Shown here one piece after another: positions 52,170 to 61,431 of a stretch of 64,000 nt of DNA; the first letter of the stretch is position 1, and each line of letters begins with the position of its first letter. A model generated the notes under the pieces. The model saw only the letters and a list, made by a program, of their open reading frames with translations. It made no database searches and was not told the DNA's origin. This stretch comes from Flavobacterium beibuense F44-8. Lineage in GTDB: Bacteria > Bacteroidota > Bacteroidia > Flavobacteriales > Flavobacteriaceae. Position numbers and translations under genes: made by a program. The stretch lies in assembly GCF_000769915.1 (NCBI RefSeq), contig NZ_JRLV01000008.1:62001-126000 (forward strand). Reading direction: 5' to 3'.

Positions 52170-53462
52170 TTACTGATTCATTAAGCTTTCAATCTCATCT
52201 GCTTCAATAGGGATATTGCGCATCAGGTTAAACGGCTCGCCGCTTTCCTGTATTACCACATCATCTTCAAGACGGATACCAAAACCTTCGGCAGGGATAT
52301 AAATTCCCGGTTCAACGGTAAATACCATATTCGGTTTCATTGGCTCAACCAGTAAACCGTAATCGTGAGTATCAAGACCTAAGTGGTGAGACGTACCGTG
52401 CATAAAGTACTTTTTGTACGCAGGCCAGTCCGGATTTTCGTTCTGTACATCAGCTTTATCTAAAAGACCAAGACCTAAAAGCTCTGAAGTCATTATTTTA
52501 CCCACTTCCACATGGTACTGTTTCCATAGTGCACCAGGTACAAGCATTTTTGTAGCCTCGTCCTTAACACGTAGTACGGCATTGTATACCTCTTTCTGCC
52601 TGTCGGTAAAACGACCTGATACTGGTATAGTACGCGACATATCACTTGAATAGTTGGCATATTCGGCACCTACATCAAAAAGAATCAGTTCGCCCTCACG
52701 GCATTGCTGGTTGTTCTCCACATAGTGCAGTACGTTAGCATTTGCCCCCGATGCGATAATAGGTCCGTAAGCAAACCCTTTAGAACGGTTACGGATAAAC
52801 TCATGGATAAATTCGGCTTCAATCTCATATTCCATTACACCCGGTTTGGTGAACGAAAGCACTCGGCGGAAACCTTTTTCGGTAATATCACAAGCCTTCT
52901 GTAGTAAGTCAAGCTCTTCACTTTCCTTAATAGAACGAAGGCGTTGCAGTATAGGGTTGCTTTTTGCTACCTGATGTGCAGGGTATTTTTCTTTCCACCA
53001 TTTTACGAAACGTGCCTCGCGTGTTTCTGTTTGTACAGATGAACGGTAGTGCTCGTTTGTATTAATGTACATGGTATCGCAGTAAGTCATTACCTCAAAA
53101 AGAACCTTTTCGAAGTCCTGTAGCCAGTATACGCTTTTAATACCCGATACTTCAAAAGCACGGTCTTTAGTTAGTTTTTCACCTTCCCAAACAGCAATGT
53201 GTTCGTTTGTTTCACGAAGGAAAAGTATTTCGCGCAGGTGCTCATATGGAGCATCCGGGCAAAGTAAAAGTATGCTTTCTTCCTGGTCTACACCGCTTAG
53301 GTAAAAAATATCACGGTGTTGCTGGAAAGGTATTGTGCTGTCGGCACTAATAGGATAAATATCGTTTGAATTGAATACCGCAACGCTTTTCGGTTTCATT
53401 TCTGCCGTAAATTTTTTACGGTTCTTTATAAACAGGTTGCGGTCTATCTGATGGTATTTCAT
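52170..53462 (-). CDS. pepP: Aminopeptidase P family protein (M24)
   Basis: Dinuclear-metal peptidase removing an N-terminal residue ahead of proline. The 430-residue protein has an N-terminal aminopeptidase P domain (about 1-130, with YPISADSTIPFQQHRDIFYLSG). The catalytic pita-bread domain has the metal ligands in LILFDVGAEYANYSSDMSRT (two Asp), FMHGTSHHLGLDTHD (His), VFTVEPGIYIP (Glu) and GIRLEDDVVI (Glu). The ligand set is complete, so it should be active. It has an exact -7 element 25 bases upstream and is convergent with abiH. Confidence 0.94.
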   Translation of the reverse strand: MKYHQIDRNLFIKNRKKFTAEMKPKSVAVFNSNDIYPISADSTIPFQQHRDIFYLSGVDQEESILLLCPDAPYEHLREILFLRETNEHIAVWEGEKLTKDRAFEVSGIKSVYWLQDFEKVLFEVMTYCDTMYINTNEHYRSSVQTETREARFVKWWKEKYPAHQVAKSNPILQRLRSIKESEELDLLQKACDITEKGFRRVLSFTKPGVMEYEIEAEFIHEFIRNRSKGFAYGPIIASGANANVLHYVENNQQCREGELILFDVGAEYANYSSDMSRTIPVSGRFTDRQKEVYNAVLRVKDEATKMLVPGALWKQYHVEVGKIMTSELLGLGLLDKADVQNENPDWPAYKKYFMHGTSHHLGLDTHDYGLLVEPMKPNMVFTVEPGIYIPAEGFGIRLEDDVVIQESGEPFNLMRNIPIEADEIESLMNQ

Positions 53463-53487
53463 GATAAACGTTTTTAATTTTGAATAC

Positions 53488-53495
53488 CAAAAGTA
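53488..53495 (-). promoter_or_regulatory. -7 promoter element of pepP
   Basis: TACTTTTG on the minus strand, exact match, 25 bases before the pepP start. Confidence 0.55.
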
Positions 53496-53567
53496 CTAAG
53501 ATTAAAACGAAATAATGTTAAACGAATAGGGGAGTTTTTTATATTTACTAAAATTAATAGCCACATC

Positions 53568-54071
53568 ATGAGAAAAATGTATTTCGTTTTAGCTGCTTTC
53601 CTGTTGGTTTCATCAGTTGGCAGTGCACAAATGAGAAAAAAGGACACGGCAGAACTTGAAACGGCTAAGTATGCAGGGAAATATACCTACGGTGAAGGGA
53701 CTGACTTCGGGAACGGGGAGGTGCTTGTATATCCGGAGAGTGATTCTACCATTCTTTTCTATATTAATATTGAAGTGGGAGAGCCTTCGTACAATATGGG
53801 TGACCTGTATGGCAGGGTAAGCATTGTTGACGGGAAGGGTGTTTTTGAGCGTAAAACACAATATTCTGATGATGGATGTAAATGGAGTATGACCTTTATC
53901 GATGATAAACTGATTATTGAGATTTTAGACGAGCAATATGAATGTGGCTTCGGGTATGGGGTTTATGCCGATGGTGAATATGCCCGTAAAAATAATATCA
54001 TACCGGAGTATTTTATCGATTTTGCCGATAAGAAACATTACTTTAAAAATCTTAAAGTTGAAGATGAATAA
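53568..54071 (+). CDS. Unknown 167-residue exported protein
   Basis: Not recognised. A signal peptide (MRKMYFVLAAFLLVSSVGSAQ, cleavage near 21) is followed by a beta-rich domain with many aromatic residues and two Cys (in DDGCKWSMTF and EQYECGFGYG) about 25 apart that could form a disulfide. Acidic patches alternate with Gly/Tyr turns. The gene overlaps the next by 8 bases (ATGAATAA), so the pair is translated together. It is the first of three small unknown genes on the plus strand between pepP and HMG-CoA synthase. Confidence 0.65.
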   Translation: MRKMYFVLAAFLLVSSVGSAQMRKKDTAELETAKYAGKYTYGEGTDFGNGEVLVYPESDSTILFYINIEVGEPSYNMGDLYGRVSIVDGKGVFERKTQYSDDGCKWSMTFIDDKLIIEILDEQYECGFGYGVYADGEYARKNNIIPEYFIDFADKKHYFKNLKVEDE

Positions 54072-54624
54072 CAGGTGTTTAGGCTTTTTGATTGTTATGG
54101 TTCTTTTTCTTTCCGGTTGTGAGAAGAAAAAAGAAACTATTGAGAGCGAGGTTCCGGTTACTGCTGTTTCAGATACAGTCACTGTTGCTGCTGATGGCAA
54201 TATTGACCAACAGGATCGTTATGAGCCTCAGCAGAAATCTATTGACGATGAAGGGACTGTGTTTCTTGATGATGTTACATTTAAGGTTTTGTCTGAATTT
54301 ACAGACAATGTGTCATTTGAGCAGAAAGTTGAAGGTTCAGGAAGAAATGTAAAATTGTTTTACAGAGAAAAAGTAATTCATCTTATTAATACTAAATTAC
54401 AGGATACAATCACTTTTAGGAAGGAGGATTTTAAAGATAAACTCCCTGATTATGATAATATGATTTTACAATCGGTGCTGATTGATTTTGAAATTATTAA
54501 TAAACCAATTCCGTTGGTTGTTACGTTTTGTATGCCTGATAGTGATTATTGCTACTTCTTTGATGTTCGTTTTACCAATGGTGCTTTGCAGTATGAAATG
54601 ATTAATTTAGAGATAGATGGTTAG
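54064..54624 (+). CDS. Unknown 186-residue lipoprotein
   Basis: Not recognised. The start is at ATG 54064, because it overlaps the previous stop by 8 bases and gives a clear lipoprotein signal (VMVLFLSGC-EKKK, Cys18); longer in-frame starts lie inside the upstream gene. An acidic Ser/Thr/Asp-rich linker (about 25-65) is followed by a beta-strand-rich domain (VTFKVLSEFTDNV, VKLFYREKVIHLI, PLVVTFCMPDSDYCYFFDVRF). It is likely a periplasm-facing partner of the exported protein encoded just before it. Confidence 0.65.
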   Translation: MNNRCLGFLIVMVLFLSGCEKKKETIESEVPVTAVSDTVTVAADGNIDQQDRYEPQQKSIDDEGTVFLDDVTFKVLSEFTDNVSFEQKVEGSGRNVKLFYREKVIHLINTKLQDTITFRKEDFKDKLPDYDNMILQSVLIDFEIINKPIPLVVTFCMPDSDYCYFFDVRFTNGALQYEMINLEIDG

Positions 54625-54675
54625 GAGTATGAGGGATAAATGATTTCTTTACGTTTTTTACTTTTGAAATGTTTT

Positions 54676-55119
54676 ATGACTGATATAGAGAATGTTTTTT
54701 CAATTTTTCATGATGGGTGTATTTCTGGATATAGTGGGGATATGACCTTACTCAATTTGAAAATAGAATGTACCTATTTGGCAGAATTGATAAATTTAAA
54801 CTATAGTTTTTTTTACATAAAACTGTTTGAGGTTAGTCATCTCAGTTTTCAAACATGGCATAATCTTATTGATTTAGCGACAGAACTTGTAATTAAGCCT
54901 GAAAAAATTTTTCAGGCAGAACTTGAAATTTTAAGTGCTAATATAAAAGACGATGTGGTCGAGGTAATATGCAATCAGTATGATAAGACTTTTGACTATT
55001 GTGGTGGCGTTTTAAGGATTTCGGCTAATAGAATTGAGATTTGTGACGAGAAAATGAACACTATTTCGCTTGATGAACTCTCTTCAATATGTGATAAGTA
55101 TTGGGATACATTCCGTTAA
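54676..55119 (+). CDS. Unknown 147-residue cytoplasmic protein, immunity-protein-like in character
   Basis: Not recognised with certainty. The start is put at ATG 54676 (MTDIENVFSIFHDG); an upstream ATG (54640) adds 12 hydrophobic residues not typical of a signal. No signal peptide or lipobox follows from that start. The small acidic alpha/beta protein has IFHDGCISGYSGDMTLLNLKIECTYLA and a DYCGGVLRISANRIEIC C-terminal part. The compact acidic, strand-rich character is like immunity-type or adaptor proteins of Bacteroidota, but this is impression, not evidence of family. Codon use looks more AT-rich than in the flanking genes. Confidence 0.5.
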   Translation: MTDIENVFSIFHDGCISGYSGDMTLLNLKIECTYLAELINLNYSFFYIKLFEVSHLSFQTWHNLIDLATELVIKPEKIFQAELEILSANIKDDVVEVICNQYDKTFDYCGGVLRISANRIEICDEKMNTISLDELSSICDKYWDTFR

Positions 55120-55124
55120 TAGCG

Positions 55125-56480
55125 TTACTCTACCCACTTATAATATCTTGCACCTGTTAAGTTAGGTTTTTCTTTTTCTATATGGTCTAAAACCCATTCG
55201 TTATGAGGTTGTAGCAGGCTTGTTTGCTGTTCTTTTTTATGTAATGCCAAATAGGTTTCAAAATTGATTTCATGGCTTTTGGCAAGCGTTTCAAAAAGCT
55301 GGGCTTTTTCTGTTGCTGCCTTCCATCTGTTTTGTATTGTTCCCTCAAACACTTTTGATTTAGAGCCACTACCGTAGGCAAGGAACCCAAATGTTTTTCC
55401 GGTAACGTCATTACCCTTTTCGTTATACTGACTTAGCGCTGATAACAGTCCCATAAATACAGAGCCGGTATAAAGGTTACCTATAAGCGATGATGCCGGT
55501 TCGGCAGGCTGCATTTTGTGGTTTACAAAACTCCTGTATTCATCGCTTTTGCTTATTTCTTTCAGTTTGATAGCATAGTCTTCGCTTCCTTCTGTTAGAA
55601 TAGGTGTTTCTGCATCGAGTGCAAATATCTCACTAAACATCCTGCGCCCCTGGTAAGCATAGGGTAGGTGCATTATAATGCTTTCCCATCTGTCATAAAG
55701 AGAACCTATAATATTGTTAGCTTCCTTAAATCTAAAGTAAGCTTCACGGGTACGGTCAGTATAACATTGGTTGGAATACTGTCCGTCAAATACCGGCTGA
55801 TCTTTGTGTATTTCAATTTCTGCCTCAAGGTTGCCAAACCATTCGTCGTTATTCGTGTTGCCGTTTATGTCTTGTTTTTCTATGGTGCGGTATGGTTTAA
55901 AAAAGTCGAATACCCCTTTTGTGCTAACAGTCCACTTGTGGTTAAAGGCAATGATCCTTGGGTTAGCGGTTACAAGCATGGCAAGTGCGCCTGCGCCCTG
56001 AGTATATTCTCCGGTCGATTCCAAATCATACTTGGCAATATCACTGGTAATAACCACTGCTTTTTGTTCCGGATTCAGCCGTACATAATCAATACAGTTT
56101 TGCAAAGCGTCTACGCCACCTATACAGGCAAAGGTTAAATCTACCGTATCGCAATGTGAAAAACTGCCTTCACCATGCAACTGCTCCATTAATGTTACTA
56201 CAAACGAACCTATAGGTTTAGAACTGTCAATGCCGCTTTCTGTACCTATATAAATACGCGAAATCTCTTTCGGATTAAGATTATTCTCTTTTATAAGCCT
56301 GGTAAGTGCATTAGCTGCAAAAACAACAGTGTCCTGATGAGCGTCGGGCAATGTCATTTTTAATAGCCCCAGTCCTTTTTCAAGTTTATCGGGATCTATA
56401 TTCCTTGCTTTGGCAAGCGTTGTAATAGGTAAGTGTAGTTTTGCTATATCAAATGCGATAGCATCTATTCCGGTAGTCAT
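55125..56480 (-). CDS. Hydroxymethylglutaryl-CoA synthase
   Basis: Condenses acetyl-CoA with acetoacetyl-CoA to HMG-CoA, the entry to the mevalonate route. The 451 residues show the nucleophile Cys119 (LTFACIGGVDALQ), the general acid Glu81 (YIGTESGIDSSKP), and His271 (MHLPYAYQGRRM), matching the Glu-Cys-His triad of bacterial MvaS. The thiolase-fold opening GIDAIAFDIAKLHLP and GSVFMGLLSALSQY near the end also fit. No HMG-CoA reductase or mevalonate kinase is within the window. It has a near-consensus TACCTTTC upstream. The last base is 5 bases from the plus-strand unknown gene's stop. Confidence 0.93.
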   Translation of the reverse strand: MTTGIDAIAFDIAKLHLPITTLAKARNIDPDKLEKGLGLLKMTLPDAHQDTVVFAANALTRLIKENNLNPKEISRIYIGTESGIDSSKPIGSFVVTLMEQLHGEGSFSHCDTVDLTFACIGGVDALQNCIDYVRLNPEQKAVVITSDIAKYDLESTGEYTQGAGALAMLVTANPRIIAFNHKWTVSTKGVFDFFKPYRTIEKQDINGNTNNDEWFGNLEAEIEIHKDQPVFDGQYSNQCYTDRTREAYFRFKEANNIIGSLYDRWESIIMHLPYAYQGRRMFSEIFALDAETPILTEGSEDYAIKLKEISKSDEYRSFVNHKMQPAEPASSLIGNLYTGSVFMGLLSALSQYNEKGNDVTGKTFGFLAYGSGSKSKVFEGTIQNRWKAATEKAQLFETLAKSHEINFETYLALHKKEQQTSLLQPHNEWVLDHIEKEKPNLTGARYYKWVE

Positions 56481-56656
56481 TGTATTCTGTTTTGAAAGGT
56501 AAAATTACACAGACCAGTCTAATAATATGTTTAAAAATATCTGAATACGGCATTTTTGCGGATTTGAGAATAAACAGGGCTAAAATTTTACAATGTATTA
56601 ATTTTAAAACACAGTTTTATATCTTAATTTAGTCCCGTTTAAAATACCACTATCCT

Positions 56657-57505
56657 ATGGAAAAATTACTGGCATTACTGCTGTTTTTTGCCTTAGCTGC
56701 TCAGGCTCAGTATAAACAGCCCTACCAACTTTACACTAAAGACGGGAAAAAGACAACGTACAAGAAGCTTTTAAAGAAATCAGGTGAAGCCCAAGTAGTG
56801 CTTTTTGGCGAATATCATGACAATTCGCTTGTGCACTGGCTTCAGTTGGAGTTTACAAAAGATATGGCTGCCCAAAAATATCTTGTGCTGGGAGCAGAGA
56901 TGTTTGAAGCCGATAATCAGGACGAACTACAGCAGTATCTTGACGGTAAGATAGATCAAAAAGCACTTGATACCGTTGCTCGTTTATGGAGTAATTATAA
57001 AACTGATTATAAGCCTATTGTTGACTATGCAAAGGAAAATAATATTCCTTTTATAGCTACCAACGTGCCGCGTAGATATGCAAGCCAAGTGTACAAGCAG
57101 GGAATTGAATCGCTGGAGGCACTTAGTGATGATGAAAAAAGCTGGATAGCACCTTTACCAATACCGTATGACGGAACATTACCTGGGTATAAAAAGATGA
57201 TTGAAATGATGGGCGGCCATGGTGGTGAGAACATGCCAAAGGCGCAGGCTGTTAAAGATGCAACCATGGCGCATTTTATTACCGAAAATATTAAGGATGA
57301 TTATGTTTTTATCCATTTTAACGGAACGTATCACAGCGATAATTTTGAGGGTATTTCGTGGTATTTAAAACAAAATGATCCTGATGTAAAGGTGATAACA
57401 ATATCATCGGTTTCTCAAAAAGAGGTGTCAAAACTGGAAGAGGAAAATATGGGTAAAGCCGATTTTATACTGGTTGTCGATGAGGATATGACCAAAACCC
57501 ATTAA
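56657..57505 (+). CDS. ChaN-like (DUF399) exported protein
   Basis: Predicted haem- or iron-related protein of the ChaN family. A signal peptide covers about 1-18 (ends AAQAQ). The DUF399 core begins VVLFGEYHDNSLVHWLQLEF (about 47-66), with the diagnostic GExHxN motif (Glu52, His54). It continues with FEADNQDELQQYLDG, IPFIATNVPRRYASQVYK, GGHGGENMPKAQAVKDATMA and FIHFNGTYHSDNFEGISWYL. No lipobox Cys is seen, so it is periplasmic rather than a lipoprotein. Haem binding is known for Campylobacter ChaN, not shown here. A weak hairpin follows the stop. Confidence 0.85.
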   Translation: MEKLLALLLFFALAAQAQYKQPYQLYTKDGKKTTYKKLLKKSGEAQVVLFGEYHDNSLVHWLQLEFTKDMAAQKYLVLGAEMFEADNQDELQQYLDGKIDQKALDTVARLWSNYKTDYKPIVDYAKENNIPFIATNVPRRYASQVYKQGIESLEALSDDEKSWIAPLPIPYDGTLPGYKKMIEMMGGHGGENMPKAQAVKDATMAHFITENIKDDYVFIHFNGTYHSDNFEGISWYLKQNDPDVKVITISSVSQKEVSKLEEENMGKADFILVVDEDMTKTH

Positions 57506-57662
57506 TAGCTTACGGATAATAAGCTAAAAATGTATAATCGTATTGTGATTTTATTGTACTTTTTAAAGTTTTTTAAGATTAAAAAGATATTTCGCAAAAT
57601 TTTACTGAAAAAAATGCATAAAATCGCCCTACTTTATACTGATTATAAATTAGCTCTCAAAG

Positions 57663-57693
57663 GTTGTAGTTAATTTCTTTTACCTTTATTTTT
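57663..57693 (+). promoter_or_regulatory. Promoter of the sdhCAB operon
   Basis: TTG (57663-57665), 20-base spacer, TATTTTTG (57686-57693), 36 bases before the sdhC start. It fits the Bacteroidota -33/-7 pattern. Confidence 0.7.
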
Positions 57694-57729
57694 GTATGAT
57701 TTTTTAAAAAACTATATTTCACAAATACT

Positions 57730-58569
57730 ATGGCAAAATCTGCACTATTGAAGTCGTCGCTTGCAAAAAAATACTGGATGGCTTTGACAGGTTTATTTTT
57801 ATGTTTGTTCTTAATCGGACACTTAATAGGTAACCTTCAATTGCTTGCAACAGGAGAAAACGCGGCTCTTAATTTCAACAAGTATGCGTTGTTTATGACA
57901 ACTAACCCGGCAGTAAAATTACTGTCTTACCTAACTTACTTCTCAATCCTTTTTCACGCTGTAGACGGGATAGTGCTTACAGTACAAAACAAAAAAGCAA
58001 GGCCTGTAGGCTATGTTAAAAACAGTCCTTCAAGTAATACCGTTTGGGCTTCAAGAAACATGGCGGTTTTAGGTACTTTGATTTTAGTTTTCATCGTTAC
58101 TCACATGGTTAACTTTTGGGCAGTAATGCATTTTGATAAAAACATGCCGCTTCAAAAAGTTAAGATAGAAGTTAACGGTATGGAGCAGGAGCTTTACCTT
58201 ACTACAGATGGCGGTTACATGCCGGTAGCCCAGGTTGAGCAGGGCAATATAGAAATTAAGCACAGAACAGAGTTCTATGATGCTAATGCTCATGTAAAAA
58301 TAAAAGAGGGTTATAAAGACCTTTACAAGGTAACTGTAGATTTCTTTAAACATGAAAAATGGGGCTTAATTGCCACTATATTATATGTATTTGCAATGTT
58401 TGTTTTAGCATTCCACCTGTACCACGGGTTTAGCAGTGCTTTCCAGTCATTAGGGCTAAACAATCCAAAATACAATTCACTTATCAAAAATTTCGGAAAA
58501 GCATTTTCTGTAGTTGTACCGCTTTTATTTGCTTCTATTCCGGTTTTTATTCACTTTATTCTAAAATAA
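57730..58569 (+). CDS. sdhC: Succinate dehydrogenase cytochrome b558 subunit
   Basis: Membrane anchor carrying haem and handing electrons to menaquinone. Hydrophobic spans lie at about 17-38, 62-85, 111-135, 211-231 and 247-277. His residues in GHLIGNLQL, LFHAVDG, THMVNFW and FHLYHGFSS are in or near the membrane, as needed for two haems. At 279 residues it is longer than the about 200-230 of Bacillus or Wolinella homologues; the extra part is a soluble insert of about 65 residues (about 140-205) between the third and fourth spans. sdhA and sdhB follow at 15 and 12 base gaps. Confidence 0.92.
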   Translation: MAKSALLKSSLAKKYWMALTGLFLCLFLIGHLIGNLQLLATGENAALNFNKYALFMTTNPAVKLLSYLTYFSILFHAVDGIVLTVQNKKARPVGYVKNSPSSNTVWASRNMAVLGTLILVFIVTHMVNFWAVMHFDKNMPLQKVKIEVNGMEQELYLTTDGGYMPVAQVEQGNIEIKHRTEFYDANAHVKIKEGYKDLYKVTVDFFKHEKWGLIATILYVFAMFVLAFHLYHGFSSAFQSLGLNNPKYNSLIKNFGKAFSVVVPLLFASIPVFIHFILK

Positions 58570-58584
58570 ATCAACATCAATACT

Positions 58585-60594
58585 ATGAAGTTAGATTCTA
58601 AAATACCAGAAGGGCATATATCAGAGAAATGGACGAATTATAAAGACCATTTAAAACTGGTTGCTCCAAACAACAGACCTAAAATTGATGTAATTGTTGT
58701 AGGTACAGGTTTAGCAGGAGCTTCGGCTGCAGCTTCACTTGGTGAGATGGGGTACAATGTAAAAGCTTTTTGTTTTCAGGATTCTCCACGTCGTGCACAC
58801 TCTATCGCTGCACAGGGTGGTATCAATGCTGCAAAAAATTATCAAAATGATGGTGACAGCGTTTACAGGCTGTTTTACGATACAATTAAAGGAGGAGATT
58901 ACAGGGCGCGTGAAGCTAACGTTCACCGTTTGGCAGAGGTTTCCGGTAATATTATAGACCAGTGTGTGGCTCAGGGTGTTCCGTTTGCACGTGATTACGG
59001 CGGACTTCTTGATAACCGTTCATTTGGTGGTGTACAGGTACAGCGTACTTTTTATGCTGCGGGACAAACAGGTCAGCAGCTTTTATTAGGTGCTTACTCA
59101 GCACTTTCAAGACAAATAGGTCTTGGTCGTGTGCAAATGTACAATCGTCACGAAATGCTTGACATCGTTAAGGTAGATGGTAAAGCTCGTGGTATCATTG
59201 CACGTAACCTGCTTACAGGTGAGCTTGAAAGACATTCTGCTCACGCAGTGATTATCGCATCAGGTGGTTACGGTAACGTTTATTTCCTTTCTACAAATGC
59301 AATGGGAAGTAATGTAACAGCTGCCTGGAAAATACATAAAAAAGGTGCTTACTTCGCTAACCCTTGTTATGTGCAAATTCACCCAACATGTATTCCGGTT
59401 CACGGTACTAACCAGTCTAAGCTTACGCTTATGTCTGAGTCATTACGTAACTCAGGACGTATTTGGGTTCCTAAGAAAAAAGAAGATGCTGAAGCTATCC
59501 GTGCAGGTAAATTAAAACCAACACAAATTGCAGAGGCTGACAGAGATTACTATCTGGAAAGAAGATATCCTGCTTTTGGTAACCTTGTACCGCGTGACGT
59601 TGCATCAAGAGCTGCAAAAGAGCGTTGTGATGCCGGTTATGGTATTGAGGATAACGATACAAACGAAGGTGTATATCTTGATTTCTCTTCAGAGATCGTG
59701 AGTAAAGGTAAACAGGCCGCTTATGCTCAGGGTAACCATAACCCAAGTGATGAAGAGGTAATTAAACTTGGTAAGCAATGGATTGAGGAGAAATATGGTA
59801 ACCTTTTCCAGATGTACCAAAAAATTACTGACGAAAACCCTTATGAAACACCAATGAAAATTTATCCTGCGGTACACTATACCATGGGTGGTGTTTGGGT
59901 TGACTATAACCTGCAAAGTACAATTCCGGGTTGTTTTGTTGCCGGTGAGGCTAACTTCTCTGACCACGGAGCTAACCGCTTAGGTGCTTCTGCACTTATG
60001 CAGGGTCTTGCAGATGGTTACTTTGTACTTCCTTACACTGTTTCTGATTACCTTGCTAACGATATTCGTACAGGTAAAATCTCAACAGACTTACCTGAGT
60101 TTGCTGAAGCAGAAAACAGCGTAAAATCGCAAATAGATAAATTCCTTAGCAATAACGGTTCTAAATCGGTAGATCATTTCCATAAAAAACTGGGTCACAT
60201 TATGTGGAACAAAGTGGGTATGGCCCGTAACGAGCAGGGACTTAAAGAGGCTATCCGTGAGATAGACGAGCTTAGAAAAGAGTTCCATAATGATGTTTAT
60301 GTACCGGGTACTGCTAATGAGCTTAATACCGAGCTTGAAAAGGCACTTCGTGTTGCCGATTTCATGGAGCTTGGTCAGCTAATGGCAATGGATGCTTTAC
60401 AACGTAAAGAATCTGCCGGAGGTCACTTTAGAGAAGAGTACCAGGATTCTGAAGGGGAGACGTTACGTGATGACGAAAACTTCTCTTTCGTAGGAGCTTG
60501 GGAATACCAAGGAGATGATATCAATAAAGAAACGTTGCATAAAGAGGAGCTTAACTATGAGTTCATCAAAATTGCAGCTAGGAATTACAAATAA
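58585..60594 (+). CDS. sdhA: Succinate dehydrogenase flavoprotein subunit
   Basis: Oxidises succinate to fumarate with covalently bound FAD. The 669-residue length is that of the menaquinone-type enzymes. The dinucleotide loop is [19 protein letters not shown] (about 36-54). The FAD-attaching His is in [15 protein letters not shown]. Substrate-binding residues are in HPTCIPVHG and the catalytic Arg region [15 protein letters not shown]. The C-terminal capping region contains [20 protein letters not shown]. It lies between sdhC and sdhB in one operon. Confidence 0.97.
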   Translation: MKLDSKIPEGHISEKWTNYKDHLKLVAPNNRPKIDVIVVGTGLAGASAAASLGEMGYNVKAFCFQDSPRRAHSIAAQGGINAAKNYQNDGDSVYRLFYDTIKGGDYRAREANVHRLAEVSGNIIDQCVAQGVPFARDYGGLLDNRSFGGVQVQRTFYAAGQTGQQLLLGAYSALSRQIGLGRVQMYNRHEMLDIVKVDGKARGIIARNLLTGELERHSAHAVIIASGGYGNVYFLSTNAMGSNVTAAWKIHKKGAYFANPCYVQIHPTCIPVHGTNQSKLTLMSESLRNSGRIWVPKKKEDAEAIRAGKLKPTQIAEADRDYYLERRYPAFGNLVPRDVASRAAKERCDAGYGIEDNDTNEGVYLDFSSEIVSKGKQAAYAQGNHNPSDEEVIKLGKQWIEEKYGNLFQMYQKITDENPYETPMKIYPAVHYTMGGVWVDYNLQSTIPGCFVAGEANFSDHGANRLGASALMQGLADGYFVLPYTVSDYLANDIRTGKISTDLPEFAEAENSVKSQIDKFLSNNGSKSVDHFHKKLGHIMWNKVGMARNEQGLKEAIREIDELRKEFHNDVYVPGTANELNTELEKALRVADFMELGQLMAMDALQRKESAGGHFREEYQDSEGETLRDDENFSFVGAWEYQGDDINKETLHKEELNYEFIKIAARNYK

Positions 60595-60606
60595 AAAATT
60601 AGAGAG

Positions 60607-61365
60607 ATGGCTTCAAAATATATAAATATAACCCTTAAAATCTGGCGTCAGAAAGATGCTAAATCTAAAGGACAAATAGAGACTTACAAGCTTGATAATG
60701 TTTCTACAAGTAGCTCATTCCTTGAAATGCTTGACCAGTTAAACGAGCAGCTTGTAGGAGAGAGAAAAGAACCTGTAGCGTTTGACCACGACTGTCGTGA
60801 AGGTATTTGTGGTATGTGTTCGCTTTACATTAACGGTAGGGCTCACGGACCTGATACTAAAATCACTACGTGTCAGCTACACATGAGGTCTTTTAAAGAT
60901 GGCGATACAATTTATGTTGAGCCATGGAGATCTAAAGCTTTCCCTGTAATCAAAGACCTTATTGTTGACAGAACTGCGTTTGACAGAATCCAGCAGGCTG
61001 GTGGTTTCGTTTCTGTAAACACTTCAGGTCGTACTATGGATGCTAACGCTATTCCTGTAGCTAAGCATGATGCAGACAGATCGTTTGAGGCTGCAGCATG
61101 TATTGGTTGTGGTGCTTGTGTGGCTAGTTGTAAAAACGGTTCTGCTATGCTGTTTGTAGGTGCTAAAGTATCTCAGTATGCTTTATTACCACAAGGTAAG
61201 GTAGAGGCTACTCAGCGTGTACTTAACATGGTAAGACAAATGGATGAGGAAGGATTTGGTAACTGTACTAATACAGGTGCTTGTGAGGTTGAATGTCCTA
61301 AAGGGATTTCTCTTGAGAACATTGCCCGTATGAACAGGGAGTACCTTGTTGCAAGTATCAAATAA
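60607..61365 (+). CDS. sdhB: Succinate dehydrogenase iron-sulfur subunit
   Basis: Passes electrons through three Fe-S clusters. The [2Fe-2S] site is [15 protein letters not shown] plus the downstream [10 protein letters not shown] (Cys). The C-terminal ferredoxin part has [14 protein letters not shown] and [22 protein letters not shown] for the [4Fe-4S] and [3Fe-4S] clusters. The 252 residues match. It is the last gene of sdhCAB and is followed by a strong terminator before the convergent regulator gene. Confidence 0.97.
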   Translation: MASKYINITLKIWRQKDAKSKGQIETYKLDNVSTSSSFLEMLDQLNEQLVGERKEPVAFDHDCREGICGMCSLYINGRAHGPDTKITTCQLHMRSFKDGDTIYVEPWRSKAFPVIKDLIVDRTAFDRIQQAGGFVSVNTSGRTMDANAIPVAKHDADRSFEAAACIGCGACVASCKNGSAMLFVGAKVSQYALLPQGKVEATQRVLNMVRQMDEEGFGNCTNTGACEVECPKGISLENIARMNREYLVASIK

Positions 61366-61385
61366 GAATCATTTTCTATCGATAT

Positions 61386-61413
61386 AAAAAAGCACCCATT
61401 CGGGTGCTTTTTT
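61386..61413. terminator. Bidirectional terminator between sdhB and the regulator gene
   Basis: Perfect 11-pair stem AAAAAGCACCC with GGGTGCTTTTT, loop ATTC, T-run on both strands. Confidence 0.9.
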
Positions 61414-61431
61414 ATTTATATGTTGTTTTGT

